From Fagopyrum homotropicum (taxonomy: Eukaryota; Streptophyta; Magnoliopsida; Caryophyllales; Polygonaceae), in NCBI GenBank assembly GCA_033239125.1, contig BSWB01000004.1:139326426-139390425 (forward strand): DNA of 64,000 nucleotides. The letters run 5' to 3'. The notes below the pieces were generated by a model. It was not told where the DNA came from and did no database searches. It saw only the letters and a program-made list of their open reading frames with translations. The translations under genes were made by a program, and so were the position numbers. Positions within the stretch are counted from its first letter, which is position 1, and each line of letters begins with the position of its first letter. Of this stretch, positions 22,044 to 32,746 are shown piece by piece.

Positions 22044-23476
22044 TGTAATAACCGGAATTTTGAAACCCGTTAAACCTGATTTTTAACCGAGTTCCGAAAT
22101 GTCAATCTTAAATAAATAAGTACATAAATTAAAAGTGAAATAGAACGAGTGTTGTTTCCATCATTTTATGTGATATTAATTCACATAAAATGACGAAATC
22201 TCATAACCGGAAATAAATTACACACTTAAAATAAGAATAATAATAATTTATAAAATACGGAAATTAATTCCGTATTATATAATTTCCCGCACATAATTAA
22301 CGAGTTACGAGTTCTGCTTTTGATCTCATGAGATCACCGCTCAATTGGGCCAACCCTAGGCCCAAGCCATCAGCCCACTTCCTAAGCCCATCATTAACCC
22401 AAAACTAATTAAAATTAACCTAATCTAACCTAATCCTATTCTAACCCTTGCCGCTTACCTCTCCTACCCGTACCTTCTGCACGCTGCAACTCTCCATCTC
22501 TCCCTTCCTCTTGCAAACGGACGTACAACAGCCCCTACGGAACCGCCACAGAGTCGCCGCCGAGTCCTGCGCCGCCTTCAGTCGAGTCCGGTAAGCACTG
22601 CCCTTTCGCTCCTTCCGTTTCTCCTCTATTCCGAAACTCAACTTCTGCCTCTTCAGAAAGCAACGCCGCTGCTGCTTCCTTTCCGCTTCAACCGGAGCGC
22701 CGCACCTCTGCCTGCAGCCGGAGCCATCGCCGCCGAAGTCCTGCACCGTCTTCAGTCGAGTCCGGTAAGCGCACTGCTCCTTCCGCTCCTTCTCTACGCC
22801 CTTGGCTATTCTAAATCTCACCACCGTCGACCGCTGTAACAGGACCGAAGACGACGCCGGAACGCCAGCCCATCGCCACCGACCGCTGCAATAGTTCCGG
22901 TAAGTCTTGCCTCCTTGCCCTCGCTTTCTATCTCTCGTTCCTGCGCTTGCTGACCCGCTGTTCCGCCTCGGTCTGTAGCGGCGCCGCAACCGGACCACCG
23001 CTACTCCAGTCTGCCTCTCCTCTAGGCCAGAACAGCAGCCTAACCCGAGCCACCGTGAGTACCTGTCCCCTCTTCTGCAAACTCTCTTCTCTGTACTGTA
23101 GGATATCTGTTGAATGAAATGTTAAGTATGCATATTGAAAGAGCTGAATATATATATATATGTAGGTACGTTAGTGTATGTATATATATATACAGTGACG
23201 GTGTTGGAAAATGGGAGAATTCGTTTACGGATATATATATATAGCTATATATATATATTAGACATTTGAGTGAGGTACCGTAGTGTATATACACTTATAT
23301 ATATAGGTACGTAAATTGTATATAAGCATATACTTATAAGGATAAAAATGGTGTATAAAATATATGGATTATGTATATAAGCATGAGTTTAGAACTACGA
23401 AATTACGTAGATATATATATAACTACCGAGTAGTTACGGAAGTATACGAGTTAAGTGAAGTGAGAATAGGTACATG

Positions 23477-23535
<59 letters not shown>

Positions 23536-24612
23536 CTAGATAAGAGTAAAGTTACCGAGTTATAACTTATAAATTATAAGAAAACTATCAGAGAGAGAGA
23601 CTAATCATAGAAAACAAATCCTAAAAGAATTTAGTAGGACTCAAGAGTAAACTTTGAGAACTTCCGGTACCAGGGGTAAAATGGTCTTTTACCATAAGAG
23701 AGTTTGTTTTTCCGTAATTCCTTCGCAAAAGGTTGGACATCGAGATGTGATTTTGATACACATGCCTTATTTGACAGGCGTTTGAGTTACCACGAGTACG
23801 GACTGTTTGAGACGTGTTAGAGACTATTTTGACTCAGGTAAGTCCTTGCGACTTACTTAGCCAGTTTCTGGATATTAGTTGAGTGATAGTAGTGGTGTGT
23901 GCTATTGCGTGATTTAATAATAATAACTTGCTAGGACGACTGTTATTATTACGTTTAAGGCCCAAGTGTATGTATAACGGGCCGTGACATCACTGCCCAA
24001 CTCTGACAGGAGAGTGGGAGGTTCTCTATACCCAGACCAGGCAGGTACAAGGTGAGATGCATCGGATCCATTCCTGATGGTTACACGGGGGCGGAGGCGA
24101 GGTTTGGGAATCCCTCGTGTCACAAAATAAGTATCATTAGCGTGAAAGAGTAATTTAACTCAAGATAATAAAACGGACTTGTTTGAAAGCATGATGGGTG
24201 TTTATATTTTTATGTGTGTGTTTGTGCTGCTATTATTCTGCTAATATTTAGATAACTAGCTAACGGTTCCTCTTGTTGTGTTTTTAGATTTACCACAGGT
24301 TAGACCAGCAGCTGAGTGATCCGGAAGTAGTGGTCAGTCGGGTCTCCGTACTCCTTAGAGTGGGGGTTGGGCGTTGTGTTTGTCTTTTCTTTCTTTTGGT
24401 TAAGACAGTGGTTCGTTTCTTTTGTTTAAGTACTTTAAGCTGCTAGGCAGTGTTGCATTCATTACCCTAAAAATACTATTATATGAATTTCGGTTTTCTT
24501 TATTTGTGTCTTGTTGCAAGATCCTAGTAATGTTGTTGTCAAACTGAGGTCGGGACCCATTGTGAGGTCCTAACCAGTAATGTCCCGAGTTTTGAGAATT
24601 CGGGGTGTTACA
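22044..24612 (+). repeat. E1 3' LTR
   Basis: This 2569-bp LTR pairs with 1997-4578. It has the same CG-rich, TA-rich and conserved 3' blocks, with many point differences, a 3-bp change in an AAT run, and a longer (AT)n tract at about 23478-23531. It ends GGGGTGTTACA before the second ACTGC. Confidence 0.95.
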
Positions 24613-24840
24613 ACTGCCGTCGTAAGTGCATTTTACTTTTTTGAAAGGTAAACAATATCTTGTAAAATCACCGGTAACAAGTCTGATAATCTTACATGCA
24701 TGATTCTTTTTCCTTTTTATCCGGTCTCTTTCATCCCGTCTTATACCCAAACTCTCAAATTGCACAAAAAACATTAGATCGGAGAGTTGGAGGAGGTACC
24801 ACTTGATGTTGATTTCAACCTTTATCTGCCATTTCATCAT
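24613..24840 (-). pseudogene. Unrecognised minus-strand ORF, copy A, cut by E1
   Basis: This is the copy A version of the ORF at 55223-55501 and starts MMKWQIKVEI at 24840. It is open to the E1 junction; its last ~20 codons lie on the far side of E1 (ending near 1935). The middle has the basic segment RRDERDRIKRKKNHAC. I do not recognise the family. It may be a gene piece carried by the Helitron-like repeat. Confidence 0.4.
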
Positions 24841-25939
24841 GGTCCTAATGTTTTGAGATCCGTTTTTGTGGTATTAAAACTATATAAACAAACATAATAA
24901 ATTAACAAACAAGATTGTTAAAAACATTTTGAAGCAACTAACCTTTGAGTTATATATGCAAGATTGCAGTCCAGCAGAATTCGGTCAAAACATCAAGCAA
25001 ATTTCAAAATCAATAAAGCAGGTTGTGAGAGTTTCCTCTGGTCAACAAACATACTTATGTTAATGATTATACATATACTTAAAAAAAATGTAAACATGAT
25101 TGTACATGCTAACATGGAAACATCATGGAAAGTTCACCGATAAACAATACAGAGTAACAAAATTCGCACACATGTTAATCACAAATGCCGAAAACTAAAT
25201 GGTATGACACAATAGAAAGTATGAGAAAGCTAACCTGTAGTGCTAACAAAATGGATTTAGTTATTTGACTCAAACCCTACGCCAATAAGTATATGTAGAT
25301 GAAGAAAAAATCCGATGATGAAGCTTACTGAATAAGATTAATGTGATATTCAGTTAGAATAAATTTGGAATAAAAAAAATATTAATTAACGGAAAAATTG
25401 CTCAACAAATTTTTTTTATAACAAATTCTGCAACAAATTTTATGACAAAAGAATCATTTAATGAAATTGAGAAAGATTAAAATATTGTTTAAAGTTCAAA
25501 TCAGGTAACAAAATAAGGAAAAAAAATATTGATTAACAAAAGAATTATTAATCAACAATGATTAGCTAAAATTTTTTTATTCCCGTTAACAAAATATTGT
25601 TTCAACAGAATATTTTTGATTCACGTTATTATTTTTTAATTAAAAAATCGGTTAACAAAATACTTCCAATTAACGCCATAAATAATGATTAACTAAAGAA
25701 TTTTTTTACAAAAAAAATACTGTAAATCGGTTAACATATTTTTCCAAAAAAATCGTATTTAGTTTTTGGGATTTTTTAACAAATTTTTTTATTAACATAA
25801 TACTTTTTAAATTAAAAAACCGGTTATCAAAATTCTTCCAAATAACGCCACAAATAATTAATAATAATTTAGTAATTACTTTAAGGATTAATAACAATGG
25901 TATTTTAGTAAACATTTTACAAAAAAGCTGATGTGTCAT

Positions 25940-26001
25940 CCCTCGTTGTTGACACGTGGCATTAGTGTCGTTTGTTTTAGTAAGTTATATAGATATATAG
26001 A
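25940..26001 (-). other. Possible Helitron 5' terminus
   Basis: On the minus strand the sequence starting at 26001 reads TCTATATATCTATATAAC, preceded by A. It continues with ACTAAAACAAACGACA and then GCCACGTGTC and GATGACAC. Plant Helitrons commonly start with TC and an A/T-rich TATA run followed by such short GACAC-type motifs, and they insert between A and T. The tandem array lies on both sides, which fits an insertion point. I could not find a matching CTRR 3' end. Confidence 0.4.
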
Positions 26002-26502
26002 TTTGATAAAACGTAGAGGAGAAGTTTATGGTTAGCTAACTAATTATTGTTAATTATATTAGATTAGTTAAAAAAAGATTTGTTTTACATTTTGTTTTAG
26101 TAAGAAAATATTTATTATGGAATATTATTATTTGATACAACGTACAGGGGAAGTTTATTGTTCGCTCTAAGACATGTGTGAATAATGAACGAAATAAACT
26201 TTAAATTTATAACCTAAAATAAAAGCCTGAACAAAATGCAAACCCGAAGTGTACGGATCAATCACAGTATGGCAAATACTCCAAGGTCGAACACAAGGAC
26301 TATGGTGAAATCAAACACGGTAAATATCAGGTTGTCAAACAAGAACTAAGCATCAAAACAAAAATGAAGTATAAATCAGATAAAATAATGCAAATTCTAG
26401 AGGTCAAAGCATCCAGTTGTGGTTTCGACTCAAGATTTTTAAGGATAACGTGGACAAAGTTGAGGTTTGCAAGGGAAGGTATTTCTAAGGTGGGAATAGA
26501 TC

Positions 26503-26643
26503 ACCGGGTAAGTCTCACTACTCACTATTCCAAACCAAAGAACCTATCACCGGGTAAGTCTCAAGGAACTAAGGAAATGAACTATAATCTCAACTAACAC
26601 ACCACCTAAGGGGATAGAACTAACATTTACCGAGTAAGTGTCA
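26503..26643 (+). repeat. ACCGGGTAAGTCTCA repeats in the E6 LTR
   Basis: Copies lie at 26503-26517 and 26549-26563, with a variant ACCGAGTAAGTGTCA at 26629-26643. E4 LTRs have four copies at matching places. Each contains GGTAAGT, the plant 5' splice-site consensus on the plus strand, which is antisense to the element. Confidence 0.75.
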
Positions 26644-27297
26644 GACTAACTCTCAAAGGTAGGAAATGTGCAACAAGGATAGGATTTGGCAAACTAAAAC
26701 CTAAACTCAGGATAGATCGAATCAGGTCACGTCTCGCCCGGTTCTTATCAACCTTAGTCTTACAGCAACTCACGGAACAAGGAACAACCACAAGGAACCA
26801 AGAATGGAACGAGGAAAGGAAGGAAGGAAGCAACTCACCAAAGACGGAAGTTACAGTAGAGAAAACCGCAGGGGCGGTTGGGCAAAGGCGTAGGTGCGGC
26901 ACGTGACAGATGCACAGGGGCGGCTCTGTGCAGGCGCGGGGGCGGATCTTCGACAAAAGCTACTGTCGGGCTTCTCTTCGACAAAACTCACAGAAGGGTA
27001 ACCAAATTTCGCACTTTTGATTTCAACACGTCAAGACTCAACTCAGAGAGCGTGAGAACAACAAAGGATCAACAACGGAACGCTCCACAAGAATCAAGTC
27101 TCAAGCTTGATCCTTGGAGAAGAAGAAAAGAGAAGAACGAAAGGAAGAAACCGAAATAGAAGGAGAAGCAAGGTGCAGCAGCACATGAACGTGAAGAAGA
27201 GCAAGAGAGAAAGAAATTACACGTTCAGCAAGAACACAAGGGAGGAATCCGTGACCGTAGATGATTGGAGGCGCGACCGCATGAAGGCAAAGTCGGC

Positions 27298-27302
27298 GCG
27301 AC
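27298..27302. repeat. Target-site duplication of E4 (GCGAC), left copy
   Basis: GCGAC precedes the E4 TG and recurs at 38743-38747 after the final CA. The site lies in the CG-rich palindrome cluster of the E6 LTR. Confidence 0.95.
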
Positions 27303-29064
27303 TGTTCGCTCCAAACGGTGTGTGCAAGATTTAAATTTATAACCCTAGACTTAAGCTTAAAACAAGGATGCGAACCCGCAGTGTACGGGTCAATCGTAGT
27401 AAAAGCAAGAAAATTCCAAGGGTCGATCACAGGGACTCGGTGAAACAAAGTCAATACGGTGTGCTTATGTCAATACTAACCACAAGAGTGATTAACACAA
27501 TCAAAGATGAATAAGAAGTCAATAAAGCAAACATGCAATTCTAGGGATTAAAGCATCTAGTTGTGGTTCCAACTCAAGATCTATAGATAAGCGGACAAAG
27601 CTGAGATTTTTGCGTGGGGAAGGTGTTACTAAAGTGGAGTAGATCACCGGGTAAGTCTCACTACACACTAATCCTAAACCGTAACTCCTATTACCGGGTA
27701 AGTCTCAAGGAATCAAGATAAAGAACTATTACCTCAAACTAACACACCATCTAAGGGAATAGAATCAACCTTTACCGGGTAAGTCTCAGGTTAACTCACG
27801 AAGATGGGGTGGAAGCACACTCAAACCCCAATAAAGGATAAACCTTTATTACCTACACTTATGATCGTTGGTACACAAACTAAGGAATTACCGGGTAAGT
27901 CTCATCCTAAGCTTGCTTTGAACCAGGAAAGGTGTAATAAGAATAGGATTTGGCAAACTCTAACACTTAACTCTCAGTTATGGATCAGATAAGTCACCTC
28001 GGTCAGCCAGTTTCCACCCCGGCCGAGGTGTTCATCGACTGAACGAGATGCTTAGGGTTAAGGTTAAAGACTCGAACTTTCAGGATCCTACTGGAATCTA
28101 AGATTATTCTATCATCGTTTTTCCCACAACCTTCAGCCAATCACCCTAGAATCACACAAGGAAATTAGCCACTCATCATCATAATGAAAATATTAAAATA
28201 TATGGGAAGAAGGTGAATATTTGAACAAGAAGAATTTAATGAAAAGACTTCAATAACTGAATCAAATATCACAACAAAGCGTTCCTTGGATAGCAATCCA
28301 AAAAGACAAGACAACAATTGAGGGAATTGAAGACAATCTTACAAAACCCTTCAATAAAGCTATAAAAGCTATGAACTTCAATCTTCCTTCAACCTTCAAA
28401 AAGGTTCTTCAACTCTCCCAACTTGGAGTAGGCTGCTGCTGCTGCGTGCTTTTCAGTGTAAGCGGCGATCCGAAGATGTAAGCGGATCGTATGCGGCTCC
28501 CCGGAATTGTGGAAATCCAACCCTTTTTATAGGAAAATAACCCTCCAAAGATAATAAATCTTAGAAAGATATTTTCCCATAAATATAAGTAAAATATATG
28601 ATTCTGCATATCTCCTTCCTTCCAGGAGCCAAGCCCAAAAATATAAGATCACTTTCCAACTTTAAAAGATCTCAGCCAAGAATAAAATATACTCGCCGCG
28701 TCCTAGGTGTTCGCCTCGGTCGAGTCGGCGTCTCTGGATCACCTCGGTCGAGGTGAATCTGTGGTCAACCGAGGTGACTCACAACTGAATGTGAAATCTC
28801 TCAAAACTGGTCCAAAGTAAATCTTTAATCCATGGCTATGCTCCCTGGATGTAGCTCCAAATGACTCATGACTCCTTTTGCTCCTTTTTGATGCAAAACG
28901 TACCAAATTACCTGCAATTACAACGAAACTAGGTGTAGACCTCGATTCTCGCAAAGGTAGATGAAATGGTAGTAAAATCACATAATGTACATACAAACAT
29001 GCAGATTATGAAAGATAAAACGTCCAAACAAGCCCCAAAATATAGACTATAATTCATGCTATCA
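27303..29064 (-). repeat. E4 3' LTR
   Basis: On the plus strand it starts TGTTCGCTCC and ends GCTATCA. Four ACCGGGTAAGTCTCA copies lie at 27646, 27693, 27774 and 27890. Palindromes are CCCCGGCCGAGG at 28017-28028, CCTCGGTCGAGT at 28714 and CCTCGGTCGAGG at 28742-28753. A TATAAAAAG box is on the minus strand at about 28523-28531. Confidence 0.95.
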
Positions 29065-30544
29065 AAATACCCCATACTTAGCCCTTGCTTGTCCCCAAGC
29101 AAGTTCCGCATATAAAAGACAAGATAGAATGGATTATAAGTCAATAAAATCAATGAAAAAGTCTTTCAAAAACATTTTATGGTGTGCAACTATCATAGAT
29201 CACTCTAAGAGAGTACTTCCTGGAATTTAAAAACTCAACATGATCAAAACATTTTATAAATATAGGAAAGTTGTTCATCTTTGCATAAAATCATAGAATG
29301 CATAATAATTCATAATTATCAAAATTAATCATGTATAATCCAGTTTAAACCGCTAAGTCAATCAACAAGCTCAAGGTCTCAAGGGCTTCCCAAAAGAAAA
29401 GGTCAAGAAACGTGTAGGGTAGGGATGTATGTAAGGTAATGTGGTGATAGAATCCGGGAAAAGGATGAACTTCACTTCCACTTTGACTTGCAACATCTTC
29501 CACCAATAAGCTTTGCTTATTCCACTTTTTTTTCTTTTTCTTTTACTTTTTGGGATGCATGGACAGAGGTGCACAATAACCGAAGCCTAGGAAATCTGCA
29601 ATCATCAATTTCTCGAGATGCATCAAACCCTTGATGCACATACCATGACCCGTTAGGAATATCGCTCAATCCGACTTTGGCAAGACACAAACACCCGGCT
29701 ATGTGAATGGTGCCGAGTTACTCATCTTCATGATTGACTTCCCCAAACCTATTATTACTTTCTAGCACTTTCACTTCCAGCCACTTCTCAACTTGTACTT
29801 CACTTGCTTTCACCACTTCGCTTGCTTCCAAATTCCCGGATAGGTAAAGGGAGGCAAAATGTATATGAGGGGCTAAGCATGATCAAGAAGAAGAAGAGAG
29901 AAGAGAATGAATTGCCTTGGTCTTTCCAGGAAGAAAGTGAGAGAACTTATCTTGCGGTGTCAACCTTCAAATTCAACATAATTTGGATAAAAACAAAGTA
30001 TTAAACATGCCAATAATTTCAAACAAAGCATTTAGCAACTTAAACATATTATAAAACCTTTCAAACACATAAAGAATTTAAAACCAGTCAGTAAACAAGG
30101 TCTTCACTGAGGTCATATCCAGATAAGTAACAAAAATTTGTTTTTGAAAACTCTCAGTTAACACACCTCGGTCGAGGTGTTCTTGGTTCAACCGAGGTGA
30201 AACGCCTCGTTTGGCCAAGACTGACTCGGTCGAGATTGAAAATTTTTTTTTTTTAAAACCATTCTTTTTTTCAGTTTCGACGTTTTTCTCAATCAAACAA
30301 CCTGTAGGTATGCATGTAATATCAGATAATCATATAAAAGCAATGAAGCATAAATACGAAAATATCCGATAAATAAAATACATCAAAGGTGTCAAATACA
30401 TCACGTAGTCACGTAGTCAAATAACAAACACCCCATACTTGAGACACACTGTCCCAGTGGGTATAATAAAAGTCTAAACAAGAGATAACTCACCGGATAA
30501 AAGCCGAACTGCATAAAAGAAAATAAAGAAAATCCAGCAGCTCC
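29065..30544 (-). other. E4 3' non-coding region with polypurine tract
   Basis: The 1.5 kb has no supported gene. CCCCATACTTAGCCC next to the LTR (near 29071) is the polypurine tract on the minus strand; a second CCCCATACTTGAG is near 30433, just past the env-like ORF. CCTCGGTCGAGG is at 30166-30177, with half-sites (AACCGAGGTG, ACTCGGTCGAG) to about 30232. Confidence 0.7.
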
Positions 30545-31954
30545 TCAATAGTCTCGATCCGGTGGTGGTGGTGGTATGTAGGGATACTGAGTAGGATCGT
30601 AAGGATGGCCCATGATGCGCTCGAACTGCAGCTGAGCCATGATGTGCTGATGATGCTGCCGCTCTTGCATCTCGCGGATATCCAACGATAATGCAACATA
30701 TGAGTCGATAACCTGATCCGTCAGGTCATCAATCCGTCGGTGAGCAGCTCTATCCCTCACTCCATGTCTCCTGCGTCTAGCAGGTCTGACTAGAGAAGTC
30801 TCAGCTGGTGCCGGCTCTGTATCCTCCTAGTCGTCCAGATCTATAATAGGTGGCGCGCTCGTCCCAGCTGTATCTGTCCCTGTGTCCATCGGGACGCCAC
30901 CTCCTCTCTCATCTACTGTGTCCTCATCGTCGTCCTCATCCTCAGCCTCCTCCTCCTCCTCAGCTGCAGCAGGGGCAGCTGCTCCCTCTCTGTAATCCTC
31001 CATAAGTGGACCCCAAGCGGTCTGCCAAAAATGTGGATCAAAGACAGAGAACTGTGCAGACCATCTGATGCCCTGAGGTGCAGTCAGCTCCCATGGCATA
31101 GCGATGTAAGGTGTAGTCAAACCACGGGGAACTAGAATCCTCCGTGTGATCATCTTCTGAAGTCCGAGCGGCTTGGCAGCCGCCACCATAGTACACCTAC
31201 TCAGATCCATATCCTAATAAGTAGCGATATGGGTCACTATCCCTCCACAACATATATCTCCCTTCCCTTTGGCCTTGATCCTGTGCAGATCCTCTGCCAG
31301 CATCAATCCAAAGTCAGGGTATCCACCTGTGACCATGCAGTACAAAGCAAAGAGCTCCCCCTGTCGGACCTTCTGGGGCGTCTCAGTACGCGCCAGAAGC
31401 GTCTCGCTGAAGATCCTGTGAGCTAAACGAAAAGCAAGATGGAAGATAAGCTTCTCCCTGGAATCACCAGGGCGCCACCTATCTGCATGCTCTGTAATGT
31501 GGGCGATCTGACCCCAGAACTCTCTAGCTACAGCTCGGGTCGGGAAGTCTACGGCAGTGGGGGCAGGGAAGCCAAAAATGTCTCTCCAATGGTCTAGAGG
31601 TACTAGGTAGTTCCGGTTCATCAACCGGTACTTCACCGCCCTCTCTGTGGGGAGGTAAGTGAAGGAGCTGACAAACTCAAGGGTCGGCTCTAAGTAGGCT
31701 GGGGCTCGGATCTCAGTAAACTGATCCAGCCCTATGGTGGTGATCATCCTCCTAAGCTCTCCATCTACGTGGAGACAGTCAAAAGCAGAAATGTCCAGAA
31801 ATCTAGGTGCGATCACTGGACGGCTATCAATGCGCTCATAATCTACCCGGTGTCTCTCATGGATCACCGGGATAGAAGGTCGGGATGAGGAAGAGGAAGG
31901 GGAAGGAGAGGATCTATCTCTAAGGGCTAACAACCTGTCAGAACTCATCTTCAA
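30545..31954 (-). pseudogene. E4 env-like (Athila third ORF) with two in-frame stops
   Basis: A single frame runs from ATG 31954 to 30545, interrupted by TAG at 31214-31216 and 30827-30829. The first 246 codons contain IPVIHERHRVDYERI, RPVIAPRFLDI, DIFGFPAPT, LARTETPQKV and GGIVTHIATY, paralleling E2. The middle is acidic (EEEEEAEDEDDDEDTVDE). The end is Pro-rich. The role of this Athila ORF is unknown; no clear membrane segment is seen. Both stops could be CAG-to-TAG changes. Confidence 0.8.
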
Positions 31955-32746
31955 TCAATACTGTCAGACTACCTCGGTCGACTGACAAGCTCCAAGAATC
32001 ACCTCGACCGAGGTGCAGGTCGACTGGACCGAGGCGAAGACAGTCGCGATTCCACTCTCAGAAATTCAGTTCTTTTCCCCCCAAAATCACTACAATTGCT
32101 TCCTAAGGGGTACTTAAATCCTTTCTCAGCAAAATCAGGGGCAACCAAAGCCCAAATCAAAGCGAACGAACGAGTTAGGGTTTCGACTTGTTTTACCTCG
32201 TTTCGGTCGATTCGCTCGATTTCTTTGCAGATCTGTTGTTGCAATCGATTCCTCTACCCTTCAATCACGGTTTAGAAGCAGAAATCTTTGAAAACGAGCA
32301 AGGAACGAGAGAGAGCGAAGTGGACTGTCGCCGCGGTCGAGGTGAAGAAGATAAAAAGGTAAAAATAAATTTTTTCCCAATTTATACCGTTCCTGGATCT
32401 GCTGTCACCTCGGTCGAGATGGTCTCGACCGGACCGAGGTGGTATGGACCGAGGCGGTTCTGCAGAAACCCTAGTCGCCTCGGTTGCTCAAGAATCAACT
32501 CGGTCGAGGTGCTCTGACAGTAACCGAGATGTTTCTGTCTTCTCAGAATCTCGAACTTCTGTCCTTCCAGTTGTGCTCCTCCTTAGATGTTCCCTATTGT
32601 CTGACCAGAACGCCAAAAACAAAGCAAAGCAAAGCAAAAACAAGAACTATCTAATCTAGACTAGAAAACGGGAAAAGAAAGCAATACCTTGGGTTGCCTC
32701 CCAAGAAGCGCTTGATTTAAGGTCGCTAGCTGGACCATGATGCGTC
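31955..32746 (-). other. E4 pol-env intergenic region with palindromes
   Basis: No gene is supported in these ~0.8 kb. It contains CCTCGACCGAGG at 32002-32013 and CCTCGGTCGAGA at 32408-32419. Many half-sites (GACCGAGGTGG, GACCGAGGCGG, CTCGGTCGAGGTG) lie between 31970 and 32520. Confidence 0.75.

Larger units (their letters stand above)
1997..24612 (+). mobile_element. E1: Tekay/Del-type Ty3 chromovirus LTR retrotransposon, interrupted by E2
   Basis: The element has two LTRs (1997-4578 and 22044-24612), both TG...CA, and is flanked by the 5-bp duplication ACTGC at 1992-1996 and 24613-24617. The uninterrupted site is visible in copy B near 55277. Internal order is primer binding site, gag with two CCHC knuckles, aspartic protease, reverse transcriptase, RNase H, integrase and a C-terminal chromodomain, as in plant chromoviruses of the Tekay/Del group. 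Gag to chromodomain is one reading frame (4854-21831 after removing E2) but has nine premature stops. I noticed about 20 differences in the first ~700 LTR bases, so it is clearly older than E2, which is nested in its RNase H region. Confidence 0.95.
24613..26158. repeat. Helitron-like repeat, copy A, right part
   Basis: The sequence from ACTGCCGTCGTAAG onward matches copy B from 55277 to 56435. It is very AT-rich, with repeated AACAAAATATT and GATTAACAAAAGAATT patterns. It continues past the place where copy B is broken by E7. At 25940-26001 it has GTGTCATCC, GACACGTGG and a TATATAGATATATAGA end. Two more tandem units follow (26006, 26135). It stops at 26158, where solo LTR E6 begins. Confidence 0.7.
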
